Part shown: positions 10,417 through 19,563 of the stretch, piece after piece
How the letters are laid out: the number at the start of each line of letters is the position of its first letter
Position numbering within the stretch: position 1 is the first letter of the stretch
Source of the DNA: Microbacterium keratanolyticum
GTDB taxonomy: Bacteria; Actinomycetota; Actinomycetes; Actinomycetales; Microbacteriaceae
Length of the DNA stretch: 64,000 bases
Assembly (NCBI RefSeq): GCF_016907255.1
Contig: NZ_JAFBBQ010000001.1
Coordinates: 992,001-1,056,000, forward strand
Direction of reading: 5' to 3'
The notes under the pieces: generated by a model
Databases searched by the model: none
What the model was told of the DNA's origin: nothing
What the model saw: the letters and a program-made list of their open reading frames with translations, nothing else
Made by a program: the position numbers and the translations under genes

Positions 10417-11208
10417 TCAGCCGTCCCAGGCGCCGAGCACGGAGAGAGCGTCGCGCGTCGCGGCGACGTTGTGCACGCGCACCGCCCACGCGCCGGCGCG
10501 TGCGGCGAGCACGCTCGTGACGGCGGTCGCCGCATCCTTGCGTTCTTCTGTCGCGTCATCGCCGAGAGCGGTTGCGAGCAGGCGCTTGCGCGAGGTGCCC
10601 ACGAGCACGCGCGGCCCGAGAGCGACGATGTCGGACAGGTCGCGCAACAGCTCCCAGTTCTGCTCGGCTGTCTTCGCGAAGCCGACACCCGGATCGATGA
10701 TGAGCCGCGACGGGGCGATGCCCGCGGCGGCAGCGATGCCCATGCGTTCGCGCAGTTCGCCGGCGACCTCCCGGCCGACCCGCACGTAGTCCGCGCGGGC
10801 GTACATGTCAGAGGACGGCCCGCGCCAGTGTCCGAGGGCGAAGTCTGCGCCGGATGCGGCCACGGCGGCGAGCATCTCCGGGTCGGCGAGACCACCGGAG
10901 ACGTCGTTCACGATGCGTGCGCCGGCCTGCACCGCGGCGGCCGCGGTCGAGGCGTTCAGCGTGTCGATGCTGACCGGCACGCCGTCGGCGGCGAGCGCGG
11001 CGATGACCGGCAGTACACGGCGCTGCTCTTCGGCGATGCCCACCCGCTCGGAGCCCGGACGCGTCGACTCCCCGCCGACGTCGATCACCGCGGCACCCTG
11101 TGCGCGCAGCAGGCGCGCATGGGCGAGGGCGATCTCCGGGTCAAGGTAGCGACCGCCGTCGCTGAAGGAGTCGGGAGTGACGTTGAGGATGCCCCAGATC
11201 GCGGTCAC
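10417..11208 (-). CDS. folP: Dihydropteroate synthase
   Basis: Joins hydroxymethyldihydropterin diphosphate to p-aminobenzoate; the sulfonamide target. The protein has 263 residues and a TIM-barrel fold. Visible signatures are GILNVTPDSFSDGG at the N-terminus, DVGGESTRPGS, and the late substrate-binding motifs DPGVGFAKT and LVGTSRKRLL. It begins with a GTG whose GTGA overlaps the folE stop, so it is probably coupled to folE. Confidence 0.96.
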   Translation of the reverse strand: MTAIWGILNVTPDSFSDGGRYLDPEIALAHARLLRAQGAAVIDVGGESTRPGSERVGIAEEQRRVLPVIAALAADGVPVSIDTLNASTAAAAVQAGARIVNDVSGGLADPEMLAAVAASGADFALGHWRGPSSDMYARADYVRVGREVAGELRERMGIAAAAGIAPSRLIIDPGVGFAKTAEQNWELLRDLSDIVALGPRVLVGTSRKRLLATALGDDATEERKDAATAVTSVLAARAGAWAVRVHNVAATRDALSVLGAWDG

Positions 11209-11813
11209 TCGGCCGTCATCCCGTGGTCAGGTCGAGCACCGATCAATGCGATGAGCTCGGCGCGCGCCGCGGCATCCGCGTAGGCGTCGCGAGCGGCGAT
11301 CGTGACCGTGGATGCCTCGGGCTGACGTCCTCCGCGCATGGTCACACAGCCGTGGCTCGCATCCAGCACGACGAGCACGCCGCGCGCGTCGAGGTTTCCC
11401 GCGATCGTGTCGGCGATCTGCTCGCCGAGGCGCTCCTGCACCTGAGGGCGCGAGGCCAGGGTCTCCACGACGCGGACGAGGGCGCCGAGACCCACGACCT
11501 GCTCCCCCGGAAGGTACGCGATGTGCGCGACGCCGGCGAAGGGCAGAAGGTGATGTTCGCACACGGAACGGAAGCGGATGTCTCGCAGCAGCACCGCGCC
11601 CGAGGGAAGAGTGTCTGGCGCGGGCCCGCGGGTCACGCTGATCGTGTGCGCGAGCGGCGCCGCGGGATCTTCGCCGACACCGGCGAAGAACTCCGCGTAC
11701 AGCTCGGCCATGCGCGCCGGGGTCTGCTTGAGCCCCGGACGCTCCGGGTCTTCGCCGATCGCTTCCAGTAGTTCGCGCGTGAGGGCGGCGACCCGCTCCC
11801 GGTCGACCGCCAT
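11205..11813 (-). CDS. folE: GTP cyclohydrolase I
   Basis: Opens the folate pathway by converting GTP to dihydroneopterin triphosphate. The protein has 202 residues. Zinc ligands and the core are visible: FRSVCEHHLLPFAGVAHIAYLP and, near the C-terminus, a DASHGCVTMRG segment with the conserved cysteine and arginine. The ATG at 11811-11813 starts one base after the ftsH stop, so expression is tied to ftsH. The order folE-folP-folB-folK is complete and unbroken. Confidence 0.96.
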   Translation of the reverse strand: MAVDRERVAALTRELLEAIGEDPERPGLKQTPARMAELYAEFFAGVGEDPAAPLAHTISVTRGPAPDTLPSGAVLLRDIRFRSVCEHHLLPFAGVAHIAYLPGEQVVGLGALVRVVETLASRPQVQERLGEQIADTIAGNLDARGVLVVLDASHGCVTMRGGRQPEASTVTIAARDAYADAAARAELIALIGARPDHGMTAE

Positions 11814-11814
11814 G

Positions 11815-13827
11815 TCAGGCCGTCGCGGGACGGGGGTGACCGGTGCTGCCTGCGGTGCCGGTGGCCGTGCCGGGCTTCGCGGGGGCATCCGCCTCGGTCG
11901 TCGCGGCAAGTCCTGCTTCGCTGGCCGTGACGGGAACGTCGATCGGAGGCAGCGTCGAGACCGGGCGGTCTTCGCTCGAGAGCCACAGCTCACGCGGCGG
12001 CAGCTTGCGCACGTCCTTGAAGATCTCAGCGATCTGGTGGTGGTCGAGCGTCTCCTTCTCGAGCAGCTCGCGGGCGAGCGTGTCGAGAATGTCGCGGTTC
12101 GCGCTGATGACCTCGTACGCCTCGTTGTGCGCCTGCTCGATGAGCTTGCGCACCTGCTCGTCGACGCGCTCGGCGATCGACTCGGAGTACTCGCGTCCGC
12201 GGTTCATGTCGCGTGCGACGAACATCTCGGCGGAGCCGGATCCGAGCTTCACGGGACCGACCTCGGTCGTCATGCCGTACTCAGTGACCATCTTGCGGGC
12301 GATGTCGGTCGCCTTCTCGATGTCGTTCGATGCGCCCGTCGTCGGATCGTGGAAGACGATCTCTTCCGCGACGCGACCGCCCATGGCGTACGTGAGCTGA
12401 TCCTGCAGCTCGTTGCGGGTGACGGAGTACTTGTCATCGACCGGCAGCACCATCGTGTACCCCAGAGCGCGTCCACGCGGCAGGATCGTGATCTTGGTCA
12501 CCGGGTCGCTGTAGTTCATCGCGGCGGCGGCGAGGGCGTGGCCGCCCTCGTGGTACGCCGTGATGAGCTTCTCCTTGTCCTTCATCACGCGGGTGCGGCG
12601 CTGCGGACCGGCGATCACACGGTCGATGGCCTCATCCAGCGCGCGGTCGTCGATGAGCTGGGCGTTGGAGCGCGCGGTGAGCAGAGCGGCCTCGTTGAGC
12701 ACGTTGGCGAGATCGGCACCGGTGAAGCCGGGCGTCTTGCGTGCAACGGTCTCGAGGTCGACGCCGTTCGCGAGGGGCTTGCCCTTGGCGTGCACCTCGA
12801 GGATCTTGTGGCGCCCCTTCATGTCGGGCGCGTCGACACCGATCTGGCGGTCGAAACGGCCGGGGCGAAGAAGAGCGGGGTCGAGGATGTCGGCACGGTT
12901 CGTCGCGGCGATCACGATGACGTTCGCGTTGGGGTCGAAGCCATCCATCTCGACGAGCATCTGGTTGAGGGTCTGCTCGCGCTCGTCGTTTCCGCCGCCC
13001 ATACCGGCGCCGCGGTGGCGGCCGACGGCGTCGATCTCATCGATGAAGATGATCGCGGGGGCGTTCTCCTTCGCCTGGGTGAAGAGGTCGCGCACACGCG
13101 AGGCTCCGACACCGACGAACATCTCGACGAAGTCCGAACCCGAGATCGAGTAGAACGGTGCTCCGGCCTCGCCGGCGACGGCGCGGGCGAGCAGGGTCTT
13201 TCCTGTTCCGGGAGGGCCGTACAGCAGCACGCCCTTCGGGATCCGCGCGCCGATCGCCTGGAACTTGGCGGGGTCCTGCAGGAACTCCTTGATCTCGGCG
13301 AGCTCCTCGAGTGCCTCTTCGGCACCGGCGACGTCAGCGAACGTGACGGTCGGGGTCTCCTTGGAGACGAGCTTCGCGCGGGACTTGCCGAACTGCATGA
13401 CCTTGCTTCCGCCGCCCTGAGCGGAGGACAGCAGCCACCAGAAGAGCAGACCGAGCAGGATCAGCGGCAGCAGCAGCGAGAGGATCCCGTCAAACCAGGT
13501 GGGCTTGGGCACCGTGTCGTTGAAGCCGTCCTTGGGCTTCGCATCGTTGATCGCGCTGATCACACTGTCTGCACGCTCGGAGACGTAGTAGAACTGCACG
13601 GACTCAGAGCCCTCGAAGGGCTTCGAGAGCTGCATATCGACGCGCTGGTCACCGTCGGTCATGACGACCTTCGTGACCGTGTCGCCCTTGAGCAGTTCGA
13701 GACCCTCCTGGGTCGAGATCTGCTTGGCCGCGCCGAGGCTCGAGATCAGCATGAACCCGCCGATCAGCAGCAGGCCGATGAGCGCCACGTAGATCAGGGG
13801 GTTCTTGGTGATCTTCTTCACATCCAT
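11815..13827 (-). CDS. ftsH: ATP-dependent zinc metalloprotease FtsH
   Basis: Membrane-bound AAA+ protease that degrades misfolded membrane proteins and regulatory targets. The protein has 670 residues. Two membrane helices (about 10-30 and 113-133) flank an extracytoplasmic domain. The AAA domain has Walker A GPPGTGKT (204-211), Walker B IIFIDEID (about 259-266) and the second region of homology [25 protein letters not shown] at 308-327. The peptidase zinc site is HEGGH (426-430). The last about 60 residues are alanine/threonine-rich and poorly conserved. It follows hpt and leads into folE with one base between. Confidence 0.97.
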   Translation of the reverse strand: MDVKKITKNPLIYVALIGLLLIGGFMLISSLGAAKQISTQEGLELLKGDTVTKVVMTDGDQRVDMQLSKPFEGSESVQFYYVSERADSVISAINDAKPKDGFNDTVPKPTWFDGILSLLLPLILLGLLFWWLLSSAQGGGSKVMQFGKSRAKLVSKETPTVTFADVAGAEEALEELAEIKEFLQDPAKFQAIGARIPKGVLLYGPPGTGKTLLARAVAGEAGAPFYSISGSDFVEMFVGVGASRVRDLFTQAKENAPAIIFIDEIDAVGRHRGAGMGGGNDEREQTLNQMLVEMDGFDPNANVIVIAATNRADILDPALLRPGRFDRQIGVDAPDMKGRHKILEVHAKGKPLANGVDLETVARKTPGFTGADLANVLNEAALLTARSNAQLIDDRALDEAIDRVIAGPQRRTRVMKDKEKLITAYHEGGHALAAAAMNYSDPVTKITILPRGRALGYTMVLPVDDKYSVTRNELQDQLTYAMGGRVAEEIVFHDPTTGASNDIEKATDIARKMVTEYGMTTEVGPVKLGSGSAEMFVARDMNRGREYSESIAERVDEQVRKLIEQAHNEAYEVISANRDILDTLARELLEKETLDHHQIAEIFKDVRKLPPRELWLSSEDRPVSTLPPIDVPVTASEAGLAATTEADAPAKPGTATGTAGSTGHPRPATA

Positions 13828-13908
13828 GATGTGAGCCAGCGTAGCGCGGAGTCCCTTGGGCCTCGCTGGGATTCGCCGAGGGCGTACCCTCCGCGCGGCG
13901 GGAGTCAG

Positions 13909-13936
13909 AGATGCGGATGCCGCAGCATCCGCATCT
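13909..13936 (-). terminator. Hairpin between hpt and ftsH
   Basis: Perfect 12-bp arms AGATGCGGATGC and GCATCCGCATCT with a 4-base loop, three bases past the hpt stop. It lacks a T-run, so it may be a weak terminator, an attenuator or an mRNA stabiliser between hpt and ftsH. Confidence 0.55.
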
Positions 13937-13938
13937 TG

Positions 13939-14490
13939 TCAGCTGTAGACGTGCGGCGCGAGAACCGCGACGTCGCGCAGGTTCCGGTAGCGCTCGGCGT
14001 AGTCGAGGCCATAGCCGACCACGAAGTCGGTGGGGATGTCGAAGCCGACGTACTTGCAGTCGATGACGACCTTCGCGGCTTCGGGCTTGCGCAGCAGGGC
14101 GAGAACCTCGATCGACTCGGCGCCGCGGGACTCGAAGTTCTCGAGCAGCCAGCTGAGCGTCAGGCCCGAGTCGATGATGTCTTCCACGATGAGGACGTGC
14201 TTGCCGTGGAGGTCGGTGTCGAGGTCTTTGCGGATCTGCACGACACCGCTCGACTTCGTGCTGGCGCCGTAGCTCGACACGGCCATCCAGTCCATCGGCG
14301 CGTGCATCGGCAGCGCGCGGGCGAAGTCGGCCATGACCATGACCGCACCCTTCAGCACGCCCACGAGCACGAGGTCTTTACCGGCGTAGTCGTCGGCCAC
14401 GCGAGCGGCGAGCTCGTCCAGCTTGGCGATGATCTGCTCCTCGGTGACGAGGATCTTGGCGAGGTCTTGCTGGATGTCGGCTGCACGCAT
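13939..14490 (-). CDS. hpt: Hypoxanthine phosphoribosyltransferase
   Basis: Salvages hypoxanthine and guanine with PRPP to give IMP and GMP. The protein has 183 residues. The PRPP-binding motif is clear (VLIVEDIIDSGLTL, about residues 103-116), and DLVLVGVLKGAVMVMADFAR provides the N-terminal substrate loop. The start ATG is at 14488-14490. It is the first gene of the block running to the PH-domain genes, and a DUF937 gene is transcribed divergently from the 140-base region upstream. tilS, usually adjacent in actinobacteria, is one gene further away. Confidence 0.95.
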   Translation of the reverse strand: MRAADIQQDLAKILVTEEQIIAKLDELAARVADDYAGKDLVLVGVLKGAVMVMADFARALPMHAPMDWMAVSSYGASTKSSGVVQIRKDLDTDLHGKHVLIVEDIIDSGLTLSWLLENFESRGAESIEVLALLRKPEAAKVVIDCKYVGFDIPTDFVVGYGLDYAERYRNLRDVAVLAPHVYS

Positions 14491-14630
14491 GCATCGATTT
14501 TACGGGGCGAAACCGGATGCTGCGCCGGGCGGCGCCGAGTGCCGCTCGTGCGCAGTCGTTCTGCACGCCGACCGTGCCCACTACTGTGAGCGGAGAGAGC
14601 GCAGGCAGCGCGCCCAGGGGAAGGAAAAGC

Positions 14631-15230
14631 ATGGACGTCAACGACATCCTCAAACTCGCACCGATCGATGACATCGCCGAGAAGTTCGGCGTCAGCACCG
14701 ACGTCGCCCGCCAGGCCGTGCAGGAGGGCAGCGCGACGCTGCTCGGCGGTCTCGCGAAGTCGGCCGAGACCGAGAGCGGATCCGCTGCGATCGAGAAGGC
14801 CCTCGGAAAGCACGGCGGCTTCAGCGGCGCCTCGAAGGTCGATGACATCGACCAGGCCGACGGAGAGAAGATCGTCACCCACATCCTCGGCGACAAGAAG
14901 GAGCAGGTCGCGGAGACCCTGACGAAAGAGCCCCAGACCGCCGGCATCGACTTCGGCAAGCTCCTTCCCATCCTCGCCCCCATCGTCATGGGGCTGATCG
15001 CCAACAGCCAGAAGGGATCGGCTCCGGCCGGTCAGCAGTCCGGCGGCGGCATCGGCGACATCCTCGGAGGCCTGCTCGGCGGCGGCAACCAGAGTGGCTC
15101 GGGCGGTGGCGGACTCGGTGACATCATCGGCGGCCTCGGTGGCCTGCTCGGCGGCGGCAACCAGGGCGGCTCGGGTGGCGGCATCGATCTCGGAGGACTG
15201 CTGGGCGGTCTGCTCGGCGGCAAGAAGTAG
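14631..15230 (+). CDS. DUF937 domain-containing protein with glycine-rich tail
   Basis: A 199-residue protein. The N-terminal 120 residues are helical and charged and match the DUF937 type (DILKLAPIDDIAEKFGVSTD, then HGGFSGASKVDDIDQADGEKIV). The C-terminal 70 residues are repeats of GGGNQSGSGGGGLGDIIGGL and similar glycine/leucine units. A good ribosome site (AGGGGAAGGAAAAGC) precedes the ATG. It sits alone on the plus strand between hpt and tilS and ends in a clear terminator. Function unknown; the family is common and often described only by its repeats. Confidence 0.8.
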   Translation: MDVNDILKLAPIDDIAEKFGVSTDVARQAVQEGSATLLGGLAKSAETESGSAAIEKALGKHGGFSGASKVDDIDQADGEKIVTHILGDKKEQVAETLTKEPQTAGIDFGKLLPILAPIVMGLIANSQKGSAPAGQQSGGGIGDILGGLLGGGNQSGSGGGGLGDIIGGLGGLLGGGNQGGSGGGIDLGGLLGGLLGGKK

Positions 15231-15243
15231 CATCCGCTGCATG

Positions 15244-15276
15244 ACGGGCGCTCACCTTCGGGTGGGCGCCCGTTTT
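15244..15276 (+). terminator. Rho-independent terminator after the DUF937 gene
   Basis: Arms ACGGGCGCTCACC and GGTGGGCGCCCGT (one mismatch) with a TTCG tetraloop, followed by TTTT, starting 13 bases after the stop. Confidence 0.9.
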
Positions 15277-15423
15277 GCGCGTGATGTGGGAACGCTCTGC
15301 CGGATGGGTGTGCTGCGTCCGGCGCCCCGGGGACGGATGGCGGGTGAGTTCACGGATGGGGAGAGACGGCCCATTCCGGGTCGGAATGGCCGATGCTTCC
15401 GGCCATCCGTCCCGGAGCGCCCC

Positions 15424-15479
15424 GGTGCCGCGGTGCCGCGGTGCCGCGGTGCCGCGGTGCCGCGGTGCCGCGGTGCCGC
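15424..15479. repeat. Seven perfect copies of an 8-bp tandem repeat
   Basis: The unit GGTGCCGC occurs seven times without interruption, ending 9 bases before the tilS stop codon (minus strand). It lies in the gap between two convergent genes. Array length is likely to vary among strains through slippage; it does not enter the tilS reading frame in this sequence. Confidence 0.95.
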
Positions 15480-15488
15480 GGCGCGAGG

Positions 15489-16481
15489 TCAGCCCCGGGC
15501 GGTGAACACGATCTGCCCGCCGACGCGCTGCGCGGAGCAGCCGGGCAGGTCGATCGGGCCTTGCCCGGACCAGTCGGTCGCGAGGCGCGCGACTTCGAGC
15601 GTCTGGATGCGGCTGAGACTCGCCCCGAACTCGGCATCGACGACAAGGCGGATGATGCGGTTGCGCAGCGCTGCCGGGTTCGCGGCGAGTGCGGCGACGC
15701 TGACCGAGATGCCCGCTTCGGCGTGCTCGACGATGTCTTCGATCGTCTCGTGGATCATCTCGTCGAACGCATCGGCGTCTTCGCGCAGCTGCTCGGCGGT
15801 GCGGGCGAGTGCCTCGGCGATGCCCGGGCCGAGCTCGGCCTCGAGCACGGGAAGAACCGATTCCCGCACCCGCACGCGTGCGTATCGCGGATCGAAGTTG
15901 TGCGGGTCGTCCCAGAATTCGAGGGCGGATGCTGCGCACGCGGCCCTCGTCGTCTCGCGGCGGACGCTCAGCAGCGGCCGCACCCAGCGCAGCCCCTCGT
16001 CGTCAACGCGCTCCGGCGCCATGCCCTGCAGGCTCGCGGCGCCCGAGCCGCGGGCCAGTCCCAGTAGCACGGTCTCGGCCTGATCGTCGAGCGTGTGCCC
16101 GAGCAGCACCGCTGCGGCGCCCTCTTGGCGCGCGACCGTGCGCAGTGCGGCGTAGCGGGCCTCGCGCGCGGCGGCCTCCGGCCCGTCGGGGTGCGCGAGA
16201 TCCACGTCGACCCGAACGACGCGGGCGTCGGCACCGAGAGCACGCGCAGCATCGGCGGCACGCGCCGCGACAGCATCCGACCCCTCCTGCAAGCCGTGAT
16301 CGACGACGACCGCCACGACCGTGGCATCCGCCTTCTGCGCTTCGAACACGACCGCGGCCGTCAGCGCGAGCGAATCCGCTCCGCCCGACAGCGCGACCAC
16401 CATGCGGCGCTCTGCAAGATCGGCAACGACAGAACGCACGGCCCGGCGCAGCTCGGCGACGGCAGGAGAGAGGGAAGGCAC
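15489..16481 (-). CDS. tilS: tRNA(Ile)-lysidine synthase
   Basis: Modifies C34 of the CAU-anticodon isoleucine tRNA to lysidine so that it reads AUA. The protein has 330 residues. The PP-loop ATP pyrophosphatase motif SGGADSLAL (about 35-43) and the following HGLQEGSD, LGHTLDDQAETVL and GLRWVRPLL segments are typical. The C-terminal region is short, as usual in actinobacteria. It starts with GTG (16479-16481). It converges on the DUF937 gene, with a 7-copy octamer repeat and a terminator between them. Confidence 0.93.
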   Translation of the reverse strand: MPSLSPAVAELRRAVRSVVADLAERRMVVALSGGADSLALTAAVVFEAQKADATVVAVVVDHGLQEGSDAVAARAADAARALGADARVVRVDVDLAHPDGPEAAAREARYAALRTVARQEGAAAVLLGHTLDDQAETVLLGLARGSGAASLQGMAPERVDDEGLRWVRPLLSVRRETTRAACAASALEFWDDPHNFDPRYARVRVRESVLPVLEAELGPGIAEALARTAEQLREDADAFDEMIHETIEDIVEHAEAGISVSVAALAANPAALRNRIIRLVVDAEFGASLSRIQTLEVARLATDWSGQGPIDLPGCSAQRVGGQIVFTARG

Positions 16482-16583
16482 GTCTCCACGCTAGACGAGG
16501 CATCGCGCGCCGCGTAGCGCACCCTCGAACTGCGGCGACGGAAACCTCTTTCGTCGTCGTGCCCGCTCCCCTAGCCTGGTGGC

Positions 16584-17231
16584 GTGTCGCGCGCGTCATC
16601 CTCCCGTCAGCTGAGTGTCGAGCGGTTCACCGCGTTCGTCGACGCGGTGGTCGCGATCGCGATGACGCTGCTGATCCTGCCGCTCATGGAAGCGGTGTCG
16701 GACGCCAGCGACGAGCACCTCTCGACGCTGGAGTTCCTGGCCGATCATCGCGGGCAGCTCATCAGCTTCGCGCTGAGCTTCGCGCTGATCGCGATGTTCT
16801 GGATGGAGCACCACCGCGTGTACGGGCAGGTGCGCAGCGTCACCGCACCGCTCGTCGTGATCAACGTGGCGTGGCTGTTCACGATCGTGTGGCTTCCGGT
16901 CGCGACGGCGATGGTCGGGCAGATGCCGTTCGACTCTGCACAGGCGGCCGTCTACATCGGCTCGCTGATCGCGACCCAGCTGCTCACTCTCACGGCCAAG
17001 GCCTATCTGCTGCGGCATCCGCAGATGCACGAGTGGGGCGAGGAGCGCATGCGCTCGGGCATCATCGGCGACACCGCGTCGACGCTGCTTTTCGGTGTCG
17101 CCCTCGCCCTGGCCGTCACCGTGCCGGGAATCGCCTACGCCAGCCTGCTGCTGACAGCGCTCACCTGGCCGGTCTCGCTGCTGATTCGTCGGATCCTCCG
17201 CCGAGACACGCCCGCTCGCACACGCGGGTAG
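16584..17231 (+). CDS. TMEM175/DUF1211 family membrane protein (putative K+ channel)
   Basis: A 215-residue protein with six predicted membrane helices. The first helix has VERFTAFVDAVVAIAMTLLI, a variant of the family signature FSDAVFAIAITLL, with the second residue valine instead of serine. Bacterial TMEM175 proteins form tetrameric potassium channels; that function is inferred from family only. It starts with GTG. CTAGCCT lies about seven bases before the GTG and could be the -10 box of a leaderless mRNA. It is divergent from tilS and followed by ppa on the same strand. Confidence 0.78.
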   Translation: MSRASSSRQLSVERFTAFVDAVVAIAMTLLILPLMEAVSDASDEHLSTLEFLADHRGQLISFALSFALIAMFWMEHHRVYGQVRSVTAPLVVINVAWLFTIVWLPVATAMVGQMPFDSAQAAVYIGSLIATQLLTLTAKAYLLRHPQMHEWGEERMRSGIIGDTASTLLFGVALALAVTVPGIAYASLLLTALTWPVSLLIRRILRRDTPARTRG

Positions 17232-17275
17232 GCTAGTCCGCGGCATCCCCCGATCATTCTTTGAGGAGCACACGC

Positions 17276-17767
17276 ATGGGCGCACACGACGCCGTTATCG
17301 AGATCCCGCGCGGCAGCCGCGTGAAGTACGAGGTCGACCACGAGACCGGGCGAGTGCACCTCGACCGCGTGCTCTACACGGTCTTCGGCTACCCCGCTGA
17401 CTACGGCTACTTCGACAACACGCTCGGCGAAGACGGCGACCCGCTCGACGTGCTCGTGCTCATGGACCACTCCGTGTACCCGGGCGTCGTCGCCTCGGTG
17501 CGTCCTGTCGCCGTGCTCAAGATGAGCGACGAGGCCGGCGGAGACGACAAGCTCGTGGCCGTCCTCGCGAAGGACCCGCGCTGGGAGCACATCCAGGACA
17601 TCGGCGACCTCGCCGAGTACACGAAGAAGGAGATCGAGCACTTCTTCGAGCACTACAAGGACCTCGAGCCCAACAAGTGGGTCAAGGTCGACGCGTGGGG
17701 CGACGCCGCTGAGGCGCAGCGCATTCTCGACGAGGCCATCGAGCGTTTCGGCGCAGAGGGCCACTGA
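17276..17767 (+). CDS. ppa: Inorganic pyrophosphatase
   Basis: Hydrolyses pyrophosphate to phosphate, pulling biosynthetic reactions forward; soluble cytoplasmic family I enzyme. The protein has 163 residues, as usual. The metal-binding signature DGDPLDVLVL is present (active form D-x-D-P-x-D), along with GYPADYGYF and the C-terminal KWVKVDAWGDA. The ATG at 17276 has TTGAGGAG upstream. A TAGGCT hexamer around 17229 is a -10 candidate. A terminator follows directly. Confidence 0.96.
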   Translation: MGAHDAVIEIPRGSRVKYEVDHETGRVHLDRVLYTVFGYPADYGYFDNTLGEDGDPLDVLVLMDHSVYPGVVASVRPVAVLKMSDEAGGDDKLVAVLAKDPRWEHIQDIGDLAEYTKKEIEHFFEHYKDLEPNKWVKVDAWGDAAEAQRILDEAIERFGAEGH

Positions 17768-17773
17768 TCTGAC

Positions 17774-17820
17774 GCAGAAGGCCCCCGGTTCCGCAGATGC
17801 GGCCGGGGGTCTTCTGCATT
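17774..17820 (+). terminator. Terminator after ppa
   Basis: Arms GCAGAAGGCCCCCGG and CCGGGGGTCTTCTGC pair over 15 bases with one mismatch and a 14-base loop, followed by ATTT, just after the ppa stop. Confidence 0.85.
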
Positions 17821-17822
17821 TC

Positions 17823-17847
17823 CGGATGCTGCGAGGCGCAGCATCCG
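17823..17847 (-). terminator. Hairpin at the 3' end of the M23 peptidase gene
   Basis: Perfect 11-bp arms CGGATGCTGCG and CGCAGCATCCG with a 3-base loop, 7 bases past the stop of the minus-strand gene. No T-run. It shares the GGATGC/GCATCC core with the hairpin after hpt. Confidence 0.5.
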
Positions 17848-17854
17848 CGAGATT

Positions 17855-19210
17855 TCAGCCCATCCAGACGCCGAGCGACTCCATGAACCAGATCGGGTTG
17901 ATAACGCTGCCGTACTCGTACACCTCGAAGTGCAGGTGGCAGCCGAAGGATGCTCCGGTGTTGCCGGCGTAGGCAATGACCTGACCGGCCGAGACCCACT
18001 GGCCATAGCTGACCGCGATGCCGCCTTCGGCGATGTGCGCGTAGCTCGTGGAGATGCCGTCGCCGTGCTGGATGCGCACCCAGTAGCCGTAGCCGCCGTT
18101 GTAGAAGGCCGCGTCGACCCATCCCGAGGAGGCCGCGTAGATCGGTGCCCAGCAGCCCGCGGCGAGGTCGACCCCGCGGTGGAAACTCGACGAGCAGCCT
18201 GAGGAGTCGCAGTCGGGGACGCGCGGGCCGTAGCCGGACGACTGGTAGCCGCCGTGGGGGCGCACCCAGCCGTTGCCGGAGCCGACGCCACCCGTGCCGC
18301 CGCCGCCGTTGCCGCCGCCGCCGTTTCCGGGGTTGTTCGCCGCTTCTTCCTTCTCGCGCTGGATGCGCTCTTCTTCCAGGCGCTTCGCCTCGGCGACACC
18401 GGCTTCGTAGTCGGCGATCGTCTTGGCGGTGTCATCCTGGAGCGCGGCAAGCTGCGCTTCGAGCTGAAGCAGGTAGGTCTGCTGCTCGGCGAGCGCGGCC
18501 TCTGCGGCGATCTGCGCTTCCTGTGCGGCCTTCAGCTTCTCTTCTGCAAGCTTCTGCAGGCGGTCGCGTTCGGTGCGCGCAGTGACGGCCTGGTCGCTGA
18601 GGTTCTGCGCGGAGTTGCGTGCGGAGACGGCGTCGTCGTAGACCGCCTGGTTGCGCGAGAGGAGCTTGTCCATCTGGCCGAGCTTCGAGAGAAGCTCGTC
18701 GGCGCTGGCTGCGGAGCTGGAGAAGAAGAGCTCCAGCGAGGTGTTGTCGCCGCCGTTGCGGTAGATCTGCGAGGCGACCTGGCCAGCCTTGCGGGCGGAG
18801 TCGAGTGCGAGGGCATCCTGGGCGTCGGCCTGCGCCTGCAGGTCGGTCGCGCGCTGTGCGGCCTCGAAGAATGCCTGCTGGGCGTTGTAGTACTCGGTAC
18901 CGGCGGCACGTGCAGCGGCCTGCGCATCGGCGACCTTCTGCGTGAGACCGCTGATCAGCCCCTGAATGCGGGCGATCTCGTTCGCCTTGGCGGCTTCGTT
19001 GTTCTTCGCGTTCTGCACGTCGTCCCAGCTGGGGTAGCTGGCGGCGTACGCAGCGTTGAAGCCCGCGCCGACACCGAAGGTGCTCAGCGCGGCGACCGTC
19101 AGTGCGCCCAGGCCGATCGCGCTCCGTCGCGAGACAGAGCCCTTCTCCCAGAATCCGCGCTTTTCTGCCTCGGTCGGGCCGCAGCCGCAGTCAACATCCT
19201 GCTCGCTCAC
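17855..19210 (-). CDS. Tat-exported M23 family peptidoglycan peptidase with coiled coil
   Basis: A 451-residue putative cell-wall hydrolase of the NlpD/EnvC type. A cysteine-containing cytoplasmic leader is followed by a twin-arginine signal (SVSRRSAIGLGALTVAALST). A long coiled coil runs from about residue 60 to 290, then a glycine/asparagine-rich linker, then the LytM/M23 domain with HRGVD and HLHFE zinc motifs (about 355-440). All zinc ligands are present, so it may cut cross-links itself rather than only activate amidases. I start it at the GTG 19208-19210, which has GAGGAAGGG upstream; longer in-frame readings lack a ribosome site and would hide the Tat signal deep inside the protein. 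Confidence 0.85.
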   Translation of the reverse strand: MSEQDVDCGCGPTEAEKRGFWEKGSVSRRSAIGLGALTVAALSTFGVGAGFNAAYAASYPSWDDVQNAKNNEAAKANEIARIQGLISGLTQKVADAQAAARAAGTEYYNAQQAFFEAAQRATDLQAQADAQDALALDSARKAGQVASQIYRNGGDNTSLELFFSSSAASADELLSKLGQMDKLLSRNQAVYDDAVSARNSAQNLSDQAVTARTERDRLQKLAEEKLKAAQEAQIAAEAALAEQQTYLLQLEAQLAALQDDTAKTIADYEAGVAEAKRLEEERIQREKEEAANNPGNGGGGNGGGGTGGVGSGNGWVRPHGGYQSSGYGPRVPDCDSSGCSSSFHRGVDLAAGCWAPIYAASSGWVDAAFYNGGYGYWVRIQHGDGISTSYAHIAEGGIAVSYGQWVSAGQVIAYAGNTGASFGCHLHFEVYEYGSVINPIWFMESLGVWMG

Positions 19211-19465
19211 ACGCTTCCCTTCCTCAGCAGTCACAGGTGCCACAGTAACAACATCTGTCACATACACAACACCCCTCGGATGCGCAAGACGGCACCTCAG
19301 GGCGATTCTGCGCGCACGACGCGACGTGGACAAGGGTATCCGTGACACTCATCCTGCATCGAACACGCCCGGGAATCCGGATGACGCGCCCTCGATTCGC
19401 GTTTTGCTCTCGGAATCACTTATGCTTGAGCGTCGGCAAGGAAGACCTGCGAAGGTCAACCAGAC

Positions 19466-19538
19466 GGCCCCATCGTTTAGCGGCCTAGGACGCCGCCCTT
19501 TCACGGCGGTAGCACGGGTTCGAATCCCGTTGGGGTCA
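19466..19538 (+). tRNA. tRNA-Glu (anticodon TTC)
   Basis: A 73-base cloverleaf. Acceptor arms GGCCCCA and TGGGGTC pair over 7 bp; the anticodon stem CCGCC/GGCGG encloses loop CTTTCAC with TTC. The T arm has GGTTCGAATCC. No CCA is encoded. A TATGCT hexamer at 19421-19426 is a likely -10 for the tRNA cluster. Confidence 0.96.
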
Positions 19539-19563
19539 CTCTCCGATATAACTTAACAAGCAT

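Noticed and set aside
11578..14589. A 1003-codon plus-strand open frame opposite ftsH, folE and hpt
   Set aside because: It is the antisense shadow of conserved genes, rich in arginine, valine and histidine, with no family features or ribosome site. Long antisense frames are common at this GC content.
15424..15479. Octamer array considered as a CRISPR array
   Set aside because: Units are contiguous with no spacers and are far too short; no cas genes nearby.
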